Origin: Epiperipatus broadwayi
Lineage: Eukaryota > Onychophora > Udeonychophora > Euonychophora > Peripatidae
Length of the DNA: 64,000 bases
NCBI GenBank assembly: GCA_028023455.1
Contig: JAQFVV010012490.1
Location: forward strand, 810,001 to 874,000
Reading direction: 5' to 3'
Shown here: positions 12,690 through 22,649 of the stretch, in pieces
How the letters are laid out: each line of letters opens with the position of its first letter
Numbering within the stretch: position 1 is the first letter of the stretch
The notes under the pieces: model-generated
Databases searched by the model: none
Told to the model about the DNA's origin: nothing
What the model saw: only the letters and a program-made list of their open reading frames with translations
Position numbers and translations under genes: made by a program

Positions 12690-15300
12690 ACAGATGCCTA
12701 ATATTTTCTTTGCCTTCCTTACATAATTTGCAGACTAAATCACCCATATTTCTCCATTTATGTGTATTGCTGAAGATCCTGTTCGAGCCTAAAATAGAAA
12801 CTACCTTTCTTGCTATTATCATAAATTAACTCGCACCCAATATTCTGTTTACTTCTATATATATTTAAACTCTTTTTATTCTCCATACTAGTTTTCATCT
12901 CTCTAACTCCCTATTTTTTATTATTGCATCTATTCTATCTCATTCCTTGCCACTATAACACTCCACAATTCTAACACAATCATCCCCGTTTTATATAAGT
13001 ATACTGACATAAATTCTTTATCCAAATCTTCTGTATACTGTACTATCTTTCTCACCCATTTTGTTGCCTGTCCTTTATTCATAACCCAATTAAATACTAT
13101 TTTGGCTATTCTCTTATTACCATTAAGTGCAATCTATCAAAAATTTTCATTTTGCTTTATGCAACTCTCATACAAAAACTTGACTATCCCATTTTTCCTT
13201 GGATTGCTTCCTTTGCTATCCACACATCTGCAGCTAATGCATGACTTCCTACTTCTTTTTGTATTTTTTCTAAGTAATCTAACATCACTTTACTAACACA
13301 TAGTGCATTGTTACCATAGGTTAACCCTGCTATTGCCACTCCCTTCCGAACAATTCTAGCTACATCATATTTATTATATGAAAACACTGTTAATTTCTTT
13401 ATCAATCCCTTTCTTTTCTTTGTTTCATTTATCAATTTTTTCTCCCATTCATCCAAGCAATTTCTCTGATACTTAAGACCATTCCCAAATAGTTAAACCT
13501 ATTCATCACATTTAACTTTATATCCCCAATAAAAATTCTTTCTCTTCTCTTTCCCCAGTATTTATCATCATTACTTTTGATTTTTCTTCACTAAATTTAA
13601 TCCCCATCTCTTTACCCACCCTTGCGTATGTCTTCAATATAACTTCCATATCTTACCTACTTTCTGTTCACAAGAAGATATCTGCAAATAAAAGGCTCGA
13701 TAATATATATATTCCCTTGCCACCTATTAATGGTATCTATACCCCTCCATTTCTCTCAAATATAACAAAAACAAAATAGGTGACATAGGGCATTCTTGCC
13801 TTAGTCCCACCCTATTTTTAACTTTAACTGACTATATTTCCTAATTGATAGATATAGTAATTATTTTCATACATTCTCTTAATGATAGCCACCACAGCTC
13901 CATTCATTCCCAAATTTACTAAACTTACTTATAATCTATTTCTATTTACTCTATCATATGCCTTCCCTATATCTATAAAAACCATATATAACTGTCTACC
14001 TGTATTCCTACTTATATCTACAAATTGTGTAAGTACAAATAAACTATCTCCTATGCACCTACCCATTCGAAAACCTCCTTGCATTTCTCCCACTATATTA
14101 TTTTCTTCCATCCGATCTGTGAGCCTTCCAGCCACCATATATGCGATAACATTGACATTATCACTATTGATCTATAATTGTTTCCCTTTCTATGATCCTT
14201 ACCCTTTTCTTTAAATAATAACCTTATTCTTTCTTGCCATTTCATTAAAACATGATAATATGTTTAATTTTGCTCTATTTCCTAAATTTATCGTTATCTC
14301 TGCTGCCCATCCATCTAAACCTCTTGCCTTTCCATTTTTCCAATTTCTTCTCTGCCTTATTCAGTTCATTTTCTGTAAACCTAATATTTCCATTACTATA
14401 TGCTTTTATGTTTGTTATCACTCTGTCTTTCACATCTAACATCTTTTCTATATTCATTACATATTTATTTAAGATTCTGTCTAATGCTTCTTTAGAGCTA
14501 CACTCTACAACCTCGTCATCTAATAATATTATTTCTCTCTCTCCCCTACATTCTTTCTTTTAATATATGTCCAAATTTTTTTACTCCCATCTCTTCCACT
14601 TTTATTAATATCTTCCAATGATATCATTCATTCTCTTTTGTTTCTATTATAAAAATATTGTGATCACTATTACATTCTCTTCATTATCAAATACTTTGAT
14701 TTTCCATACTTTATTCATTTCCTCTGTCTCTACTAGTACATAATCTATTGTGTGAAATATATTATTTCTAGACCATGCATATTGTTGCTTATAAATATTT
14801 GATAAATTTCCAATGCTCAAATTCACTCTAACAAAAATTTTTCAAAATCTGTCCGTTCTTGTTATCTACATTATCAATTTCTTCAATATTCCCATTCATA
14901 TCCCCATATAACCATTTTTTTCTTCCCTCTTTTTTTGAAACTCTATATCCTCAACTAGTCATTCATATATGCTACTGTTACACTCCATTATAGTTTGACT
15001 ATCTCCAGTGGCTATATATACTATAGCCACCATCCATTGTTGTTTTCCTAATCTTATCTCAAACTTGACATTTAACAGTATTTAAATATATTTTTTGACA
15101 TAACTCTTATACCACCACTCCTATTTTTTTTTCTTTTTATACCCTGCCATACCCCATCTTCCGTGTAGATTCTTCTTCTCTTTGATATGTTTCCATTACT
15201 GCTAATATCTCAATCTCTTCATTTTAATTCTTTTGTTTAATTCCAGTCACTTTTCAGGTCTCCTACCACCTTCCATATTCAAATATCTAATTTTAACAAT
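12690..15300 (-). pseudogene. CR1-like ORF2: endonuclease and reverse transcriptase
   Basis: The endonuclease part includes QQWMVAIVYIATGD near 15005-15045, GDMNGNIEEIDN with the catalytic Asp/Asn near 14890, IDYVLVETEEMNKVW near 14700-14750, and an S-D-H-N block near 14665 that lies in a shifted frame. The RT part shows QGGFRMGRCIGDSLFVLTQF and FIDIGKAYDRVNR (RT motif A, Asp present) at 13929-14138. Near 13690 the catalytic FADD box of motif C reads FADI and is followed by a stop. A downstream RT/thumb frame lies at 13184-13456 (GLTYGNNALCVSKVMLDYLE). The C-terminal tail CKLCKEGKENIRHLL, then a stop where Cys is expected, resembles the zinc-knuckle that ends many LINE ORF2 proteins. It is plainly inactive. 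Confidence 0.8.
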
Positions 15301-15714
15301 TTCTTCTTTCCTATCTACTCCTTTAAAATTCTTTTGACTCTGTTTTTTTTTTTTCATTACATTTGCAAGTAACTTGCTTACCATTAATTTTACAGACCCA
15401 TTCCTTCTCCATATCTACATTTATATCCAAATCAGCTACTCTTTGTTTATTTCTTACATCCTGTTCATTCTTTTTCGTTTTGATACTACTGCAATTTAAA
15501 ACCCTACTCTCCTTTATAAGTTTCTCAAACTATAATATTCTTTATAAATCAAACTCCCTAAGACTTCACTTCCTTGTTTCGCTAAGTATAATCCATCTTT
15601 ACTATATGACTTCCTCTTACTAATAAAAAAAATCCCACACATTCACAAACATAACATCATTTCTCTCACATAATTTTTTCAATCTCATATTTATAGATCA
15701 TGCCATATCTAACA

Positions 15715-16506
15715 TTACCTATTGTTGAATCTTGGTAATAATCCAACTATTCCTACTCTTTTTTTAATCTTACTCAAATTACTAATCAATTCTATGTACT
15801 CATCCATTACTCTCTCTAATGGCTCTGACAAATTATTTGTCCCTACCATAATATACACATCTCTACTCCCTTGTTTCTTTACCTTATCTGTAAAATCCCT
15901 AATTCTAGCTCTGGGCAAACATATTCTTACATGGCTGTTTCTATTTTCCCTTGCAATTACATCTCCACATCCTCGTATTAGCGAATCTCCTGTCAATATT
16001 GCCTCATAGTTTACTTTCCTTACTTCATCCGTAACATTCTCTTCCACCTTCTGGAGTTCCTTATCTAGATCTTCCTTATCATTTCTATTGATTAATTTCT
16101 TAATCTGCTCATACTTCATCTCTAACGATTTTAATTTTGCTTCTACAATTCTTTAACCTCTTCCTCTATCTTACTTATTCATTGGCTAACCATCTTCATT
16201 GCACTAATTTTGTCATCCATATCTCTTGTCACTTCATTAAAAACATTATTCTATCTTCCTCAACAACATTTTGCTCCATTTCTTCTGACTTTCTCTTTAA
16301 ACTATCTACACTTAGTCACCATTTTTTCACCTCTGTTCTCACTTTTACATATGGTCTACATATCCATACACCTTTTACATCCTTTCTAGTCTTATTTAAG
16401 CATTTCAAATGATAAACCTCATCACATATGGTACATTCCACCACATCACGCATAATTCCTTTCTAACCATTATATATACATTGTGGGATACAAATGCAAT
16501 CCATAT
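15715..16506 (-). pseudogene. CR1-like ORF1: PHD finger plus SGNH esterase
   Basis: The N-terminal part reads ECTICDEVYHLKCLNKTRKD and then GVWICRPYVKVRTEVKK. This is the second half of a PHD-type zinc finger (C-x2-C, H-x2-C, W-x-C), with the last Cys of the final pair replaced by Tyr. An in-frame TAG at 16463-16465 interrupts the first half, where upstream Cys codons remain. After a charged, coiled-coil-like stretch, the open frame at 15715-16119 gives EAILTGDSLIRGCGDVIARE, then YIMVGTNNLSEPLERVM and VGIVGLLPRF. GDSLIR carries the nucleophile Ser of SGNH hydrolases, and VGTNNL matches the GTN block of that fold. The true role of the esterase in these elements is not settled. Confidence 0.8.
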
Positions 16507-16984
16507 TCCTTATTTTTCAAGTCCCCTACTCTATATTTAACTTTATGCTTTCTCTACTACTCTATAAATCCTTTTATACAAAAGGAAAAAAAAACCTTTC
16601 TTTTAATGGCGATCTATAAACATGTGTTTCCCAATCTTATGCCTCAATATTTTATCCTCTTTCTCAAATAAATCATTCTTTTTCTTAAAAGTAAAAAATT
16701 CTTTAGTAGCAAACTTATTAAAAAACCAACTAATCTTACATACAACTTAGTTTTATAGCCTCTTTGCAATGACACACATCCTACAAAATTTATTTTTTTT
16801 CTTCTATATTTAAAATGGGTAATCTTTTTAAATCTAATTAAATCTATCTCTGTTCACCCCAATTTTCTTTGCACCTTCACACAGTAACCAAAAATTTTTT
16901 GTAGCAATGAAATTCTCCAGATAATATTTGAAAGATATATAGACTAACTTATCTTGCAGAACAAATTAGCCACATAGGCATAGT

Positions 16985-17295
16985 AAGGCAGTCTCCATAC
17001 AGTAGTGCTACTAAGTGCAAGCCTTCATAATCAATAGATGCAGGAAGGTTGGTGCATAAAATCCCGGTCTAGTTCTTACTCATCCAATATCCCCAGTCTA
17101 GTTTCTAGCCTTTGATCCTAAGATCTAGGTGCAGTGCTCTTAAATTCAAGTTTCCTCACTAATGAAAGCAACAAGCTAGAAATTAGTCTGGGGAGTTGAG
17201 TAGGCACTAGATAAGGATTTTATGCACAAACCGTCCTGCATCCATTGATTGCAAAGGCTTGCATTTGGTGACCCTACTGTACGGAGAGTTTGCTA
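16985..17295. mobile_element. Foldback (MITE-like) element, family F1
   Basis: Two arms of about 120 bp are inverted copies: 16989-17109 ('ctccatacagtag' to 'ctagtttctagc') and 17174-17293 ('gctagaaattagtctgggg' to 'gtacggagagttt'). They are separated by a ~65-bp loop holding 'cctaagatctaggtgcagtg'. The same arm sequence recurs at 22457-22641 and in the compound at 26834-27862, so it is a dispersed family. No coding capacity is seen. It is probably a non-autonomous DNA transposon, superfamily unknown. Confidence 0.7.
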
Positions 17296-17649
17296 CTGTT
17301 ATTAAAATATAAATCATAATTAATACAATCTACTTTTAACAAATTTTTATTCATACACATATATATTGTGACCTTACACTTATAATAAAGAATGATAAAC
17401 AATACTATTTATATATTCTACTATACTATCTACTATATATATTCTACTAGCTCACACAACGATACTGTATAAGAATGATATGATATGAGATTCTCTGTGG
17501 TCTAAACTAAACTCAACAATAATATAAATAATATATAAGATAAACTTCAGGGATGGTCACAATATATAGGTTTTAACATTGAGAAGCATATAAAATATAC
17601 TCCTCAATGGCATTGCTATTGTGGACATTCTCCAGCTCCTATCCTATTA

Positions 17650-19410
17650 TAATTATCTTTTAAATTCCCAAGACACCATCTTTAATTTTAAAAAAAAATT
17701 TCAAGAAATATAATTTATAATATATTTTCTATTTTATTACAATAAATATATACATTGTTAGAAAGGGAAAATATGAAAGAATGTAATAAAGCTGATAAAA
17801 TAATGATTACCTCAAAAAAAAAATTAAGAAAAAAGAGATTTTTAATACTTTTAAACATCTTTATTTTTACATTGGTTCACAAATTCTAAATTTTGAAAGT
17901 TAAATGTTAAAATGACAATTTCATAGACAGCTTTATCACATTTGTCATAAATTGCTGAAAAAAAAAGATATATAATATATCTTACTTGAAGTAATTTTTC
18001 AGTGAAAAAATTACAAAAACACTGCCATTGGTAACTTCCATTTTTGCTAGCTGACCCAGATCCTTCCATATCAGGGTATCTGCTAGAAATGTTTGTTTGT
18101 CCTATGCAGGATATCTGTTAGAATTATATTTGGTTTTTAGTGGGGGAAAAAATAACAATAATAGTTTACAAGATATTATGTGAAGAGAACTTTAGTAAAT
18201 TGTAATGTATTATATTATAATATTATTATATATTAATTATTATATTATATTAATGAAAAATGGGGTGTGACCTAAAATGTGTATTCTTTTCAAGTAAAGT
18301 GTACTCAAATAAATATCAAACAGTAAGAACAGCTTATGAGATATTATACAAAGAGAACTTTAGTAAAGTGTAATATATTTAAAATTTTTATTAATTATTA
18401 TATTATTGGGGAAGGGGGGGTACCTAAAATATGTATTCTTTTCAAGTATATAAAGTGTACTCAAAAAATAAATATCAGACAAAAATTTCTTTAAGATAAA
18501 ATGATTAAAAACTAAGTAAAATTAATAAACATCAAAATAAACAAATTTATTATGAGCACTGATTATATATGTGTGTGGGAGATGATGTATGAGAGTGGAT
18601 GGCTGAGGGTATATGATCAAGTCTGGATGTGTATGTTTTTATATCATTGAAATGTATTGTCTAAAATTCTATAGCATATTTATTTTTTTCTACATATATT
18701 TAATTATATAAAAAAAAATAAGTAATAAAAATAGGTAATAAAACTAATTGTATACTCAAATAAAATCATAATATATCTTGCCTATTGCATTAAATATACG
18801 TATATGATCGAATCTGGATGTGTATGATTTTATATCATTGAAATGTATTGTCTAAAATTCTATAGCATATTTATTTTTTTCTATATATATTTAATTATAT
18901 AAAAAAATAAGTAATAAAAGTAATTGAATACTCACTGATTCCTGGTTAAATGTTAGCGTCCGTTTCAAATTTGAATCCAGTCGTGAAGGTATTAGATGTG
19001 GTAACTTATGGTTGTCCTTGCAGATAAAAAATGAGACCAATTCTTTTTTTTTTTGGCATTGCAGTTTCCAAATGCCATGAAAAAATGATCTAGAAAAAGG
19101 GCTTACCAACACACATCAGCAATTTTCAATCCATATCAAGCAGTAAGAGAATGCAATTCAACCATAAAGAAGTTTTATGGTTAGAAAATCTAAAACAAAT
19201 GAGAAAAAAAAAAATTAAAAATTGTATTTTAGAAAAAAAATTCAAATTTTATCATAGAAAAAAAAAAACACTATCTCATTGTAATCAGAATAAAATGGTG
19301 GATCGAATGGTCTAATACCCATATGTGTACGATTTACCAATTCCGCGCAAATTCACTTGAAACTCTAAATTTCTGAACAGGGGCTCTTGGGAGTGCTTCA
19401 GACTCAAGGG
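17650..19410. repeat. Insertion in copy A with two tandem duplications
   Basis: This segment is absent from the equivalent point of copy B, where 'cctgttataatcatta' is continuous, so it is probably an insertion. Inside are two tandem duplications. The 168-bp unit (anchors 'gagaactttagtaaa' at 18185 and 18353) spans about 18160-18485. The 191-bp unit (anchors 'atatgatc' at 18611 and 18802) spans about 18605-18935. No protein-like translation or clear terminal inverted repeat was found. Confidence 0.5.
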
Positions 19411-19825
19411 GATAATCATTACAAAAATCCCTACAACAAACAATGTCTAACATAATTTATTTAAAATAATTATTCAGCTATTCTTCTGTAAATTAAAAAA
19501 CTGTAATAATAATATTAAAAACACAGACTAAATTAAATTGAAATAATTAATGCTATTCTATGGATATCTCAGGGATCATGATTATTTTTTGCTAAATATA
19601 ATAACAATTATTAGTAGTTAAATAATTGAATCACAAGTGGAATTTTGTTGAGATTCAACTATCTAAAGAATCATACAATTACAAACATAAACTAAATTTC
19701 CTATTTGAAAATTATTCTAACCATAATAATAATACATTGAGACTAACAATCACAATCAACTTGCTTACTTTCAATTAAATAATTTATTAAATATTTGCTT
19801 TCTTACTTATACAAATAACAATCAT

Positions 19826-20668
19826 GGGTTGTCATCGATTAGCCACCAAACACCGCCTGATGTCGCTGTTTCCATGCAAAAACACAGAAATATACTGCTC
19901 ATGCGTATAGCCCACAGTTCTGTTCATATTGTCCACTAAGCAGCTTTTGTGCTTCACGGTACTATCGCACACTTCACAGATCGCTACAGTATGATGTGAG
20001 GGTGTGTAGAATCTGACGTAGTTTTAGATAGTATTAATTGTAAGACAAAAGACACGCTTCCGTACACATATTTTTAAAGTTAAATAAATTTCAAAAATGT
20101 ACGTTTTGGTCATTATATAGAAATCACGCGTAAAACATATTTTGCGCAGGGACAGCTACGAGACTTTCAAAGCATAAGCTTGGCTTGATCAGAGGGGAAT
20201 TTTCAAATTGAATTGTGTTTCATAAATTGTTTTAAAATAGTGTTGAAATTTATTTTTTTTGATCAGACGTTAATTGAAAAAAGGAAATATTAGATTTTAT
20301 TAAATAATTTTGTTTTTAAAAATATTGTGAGAGCCGATCCTTCGGACCGTCAAAGACATTGGATCCCCCTCCCTGCGAATTCCAGCGCTACACACTGACA
20401 TATGGTAGTGTAAAAAAAGTCAATTGTAAATCAGCCCGGTAACGCAGTGAGATGGATAATGTTTTAAAAATTGTCTAGCATGTGACGGACAATCCTTCGG
20501 ATCGGCAAAGACATTGGATCCCCTCCCTGCAAATTCCAGCGCTATGCACTGATATATAGTAGTATAAAAGAAGTAAATTGTAAATCAGCCTGGTAACGTT
20601 ATATCTATTGGTTTTTGACTAGCAATAGCAACATCAGGCAGTATTTGGTGGCTGATCGACGATAACCC
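19826..20668. mobile_element. TIR DNA transposon, family T1, copy 1
   Basis: Terminal inverted repeats begin 'gggttgtcatcgattagcca' on the left and, reverse-complemented, 'gggttatcgtcgatcagcc' on the right, and remain alignable for about 45 bp. The element is flanked by a 6-bp duplication 'aatcat' at 19820-19825 and 20669-20674 (7 bp if a shared C is counted). Subterminal sequence 'tccatgcaaaaacacagaaa' and 'gtaaatcagcctggtaacg' is shared with the element at 38968-39904. No transposase frame is seen, so it is non-autonomous. Confidence 0.75.
20330..20605. repeat. 155-bp tandem duplication inside the T1 transposon
   Basis: Two adjacent copies share 'gacattggatcccc', 'ccctgc', 'aattccagcgcta' and 'gtaaatcagcc'. 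The anchor 'atccttcgg' at 20337 and 20492 gives a 155-bp period. The unit is notably richer in G/C than its surroundings. A 'gatccgaaggatc' relative occurs inside the other family member near 39265. Confidence 0.65.
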
Positions 20669-21769
20669 AATCATGAAACAGAATAATCATTTTGTAATAA
20701 TCAGAAGCTTTAGAATGTAATCATTACCTCCTATTATCTAACAATTAAATACACTTATTAATTAGCATTTACCCTTTTGAATTTTATGTTTCAAAAACAA
20801 ACATTACAAATGTTTTTATTAATAACTTCTATTTTGTAATAATATAACATTTTTAAATTTATTCTATAAAATAATTAACTTTAGTTTAAAATAATAATGT
20901 CACTACTAAGAATAATATCACTTTCTGTTGATGTTCTGCACATATGATACTGTTTTATTGAAATTTTCAAGTGTTTTCATATTTAATAAAATATGAATCA
21001 ATGAAATATTACTTTAATACAATTATAATTTCAAAGTAATAAATAATTAATTTATCAAATTCCAATTTTTTAGTATAACTCTTTAAATAACATATTCAAT
21101 AAATATATTTTATGTAATGACTTTATGTGGATTATGTGCTTTAAGAATAAGACTTTGTAATAGAAATGATTTTAGATAGAAATAAAGCTACTAGTCCAAA
21201 TTTTAAATTACAATACTTATTTATTTTAACAATAACAATCAATTATAAATATCATATAACATAATTGATTCACAAAATTAATATTTAAATAATTATAACT
21301 TTATAATAAAATTATTTACATTCACAATAAGTAAAAAGAAATATTACTTTCATTCAAGCATTCAAATTATATATTTATTATTTGATCCATCAAATGATAA
21401 ATTTATTATACCATTCTAATAAAACTTGGGAAGAAAAATCTATAAAATTCATAAAGAATAACTAGCCAACTTATGATGCCTATTATATATTCTAATAACA
21501 TATAAAAAACTTTACAGATAAGAAACTGATTTTATTAAATTATTATATCAAAATATAGGAATGGAGTTATCCTCTGTTTATGACATGTTATGCTTTGGAA
21601 GGTAGTCATTTTTTCTTAATGATTTTACCCTAATAGATTCTGACTTATTCATCAAGCTCTTATGGAATATAACACCATGTTTTCTTGGAAAATCCGGTAC
21701 TGGATAATTAGCCCCTGTACATCGCTTGTTGAAAAATGTTACAAGAATCAGGTCAGGTTAGTTTTGAAA

Positions 21770-22300
21770 TAAATTTTTTGGGGGGTTATAGATGTTTAAT
21801 GTACTATTAGAAAGAATGGCATCAATTTGAAAGTGTAAATTTGAAGTCCAATGACGTAAATTTGAAGGAAGGAACAAAAACCAGGTATTTTCTAAATGAC
21901 TTCATTTTTTGTTAGTTTAATGTAGAATAGCATAAATTTGAAAGCGTAAATTTGGAAAAAAAAAAAATCCGGCATAATTTCCAAAAAAGTAGTTTTTAAA
22001 TAGTATAGATTTTATAAGCTGTAAATTTGGGGGAAAAATTTTAATGAATTTCCAAAAAAGGTAGTTTTTAAATAGCGTAAATTTGATAAAAACAAAATCT
22101 CCCGCCATAATTTTCTATTAGAAGAAAAAAAAAAAGTTGGGCCGGCCATGAAATGTTATATTGATATGTTTTTGGACAGAAACAGTGCCATCAAAAAAAA
22201 AATCGCCTTTTTTTGGTGTAACTACTGTAATAAGAAGATAACAAAAAAAAAAAGGTGAAAGCTTAAATTTGAAGGAAAGAACTAAAACCAGGTATTCATC
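21770..22300. repeat. Short-motif repeat block ('gtaaatttga') between direct repeats
   Basis: The motif 'gtaaatttg' or 'ataaatttg' recurs about seven times (near 21835, 21857, 21932, 21945, 22019, 22076; 'ttaaatttgaagga' near 22264). Longer direct repeats are 'ttccaaaaaag-tagttttt' near 21979 and 22049, and 'aaccaggtatt' preceded by 'gaagga(a/c)' near 21866-21893 and 22272-22297, about 405 bp apart. Poly-A runs punctuate the block. Nothing here looks coding. Confidence 0.5.
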
Positions 22301-22456
22301 AATAAACATTATAGATCATGTTACAAAACGAATAAATATATTATTACAAACATCAATATTATACTTTTTCATTACAAATATTGAAATCATAAATTACTTT
22401 TCCACTTTAACATTCATTCCATTTCATATTTTCAGATATCACATTATATTCTTATT

Positions 22457-22641
22457 AAAACAGGCAAAAAGTGCTCTCAGATCCAAGGCTCCTCACTGAC
22501 GAAGGCCACAAGCCAGAAACTAGTCTGGGGATATTGGATGAGTAGGCACTAGATGGGGATTTTATGCACAAGCCTTCTGGCATCCATTGATTACTCTAGC
22601 TTGCTGTGTGTGACATACGTATAGTGAGTTTTGCCTGTTTT
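22457..22641. mobile_element. Family F1 foldback, deletion copy
   Basis: One F1 arm is present ('ctcactgacgaaggccacaa' through 'ggatattggatgagtaggca' to 'cttctggcatccattgatta'), and the opposite arm is missing except for its tip. The ends are a perfect 13-bp inverted repeat: 'aaaacaggcaaaa' at 22457-22469 and 'ttttgcctgtttt' at 22629-22641. An internal deletion of the left arm explains the structure. Confidence 0.65.
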
Positions 22642-22649
22642 AACAACAG

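Larger units (their letters stand above)
12370..16510 (-). mobile_element. CR1-like LINE with PHD and esterase ORF1, decayed
   Basis: This minus-strand non-LTR retrotransposon is nearly full-length in domain content but badly decayed. Right to left: PHD finger (16320-16506), SGNH/GDSL-type esterase (15715-16119), EEP endonuclease (about 14640-15300), linker (14275-14457), reverse transcriptase (about 13180-14140), and a C-terminal CxxC zinc-knuckle (12700-12760). PHD and esterase domains in ORF1 are an established hallmark of CR1-like LINEs. It has a visibly higher C-on-plus-strand bias than its surroundings, as expected for a purine-rich minus-strand coding element. Frame changes and stops occur throughout. 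I could not fix the 3' tail or target duplications, so the ends are approximate. Confidence 0.82.
17330..21690. repeat. Large non-coding dispersed repeat, copy A (interrupted)
   Basis: Collinear similarity to 41600-44010 runs through several blocks. Examples are 'ttttaacattgagaag' and 'caatggcattgctatt' (17570-17625 against 41838-41885), 'caatgtctaacataat' (19441 against 41960), 'tatctcagggat' (19564 against 42050), and 'gataagaaactgattttatt' (21517 against 43854). Copy A is broken by about 1.76 kb at 17650-19410 and by the transposon at 19826-20668, neither of which is present in copy B. Removing them leaves about 1.75 kb, close to copy B without its microsatellite. No ORF is conserved between copies. 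Confidence 0.65.

Noticed and set aside
13882-14563. Plus-strand frames of 103-110 codons
   Set aside because: They lie opposite the reverse transcriptase and linker of the minus-strand CR1-like LINE and have Leu/Ser/Phe-rich shadow composition.
15363-16671. Several plus-strand frames over the LINE ORF1
   Set aside because: Antisense to the PHD and esterase coding sequence; no protein-like motifs of their own.
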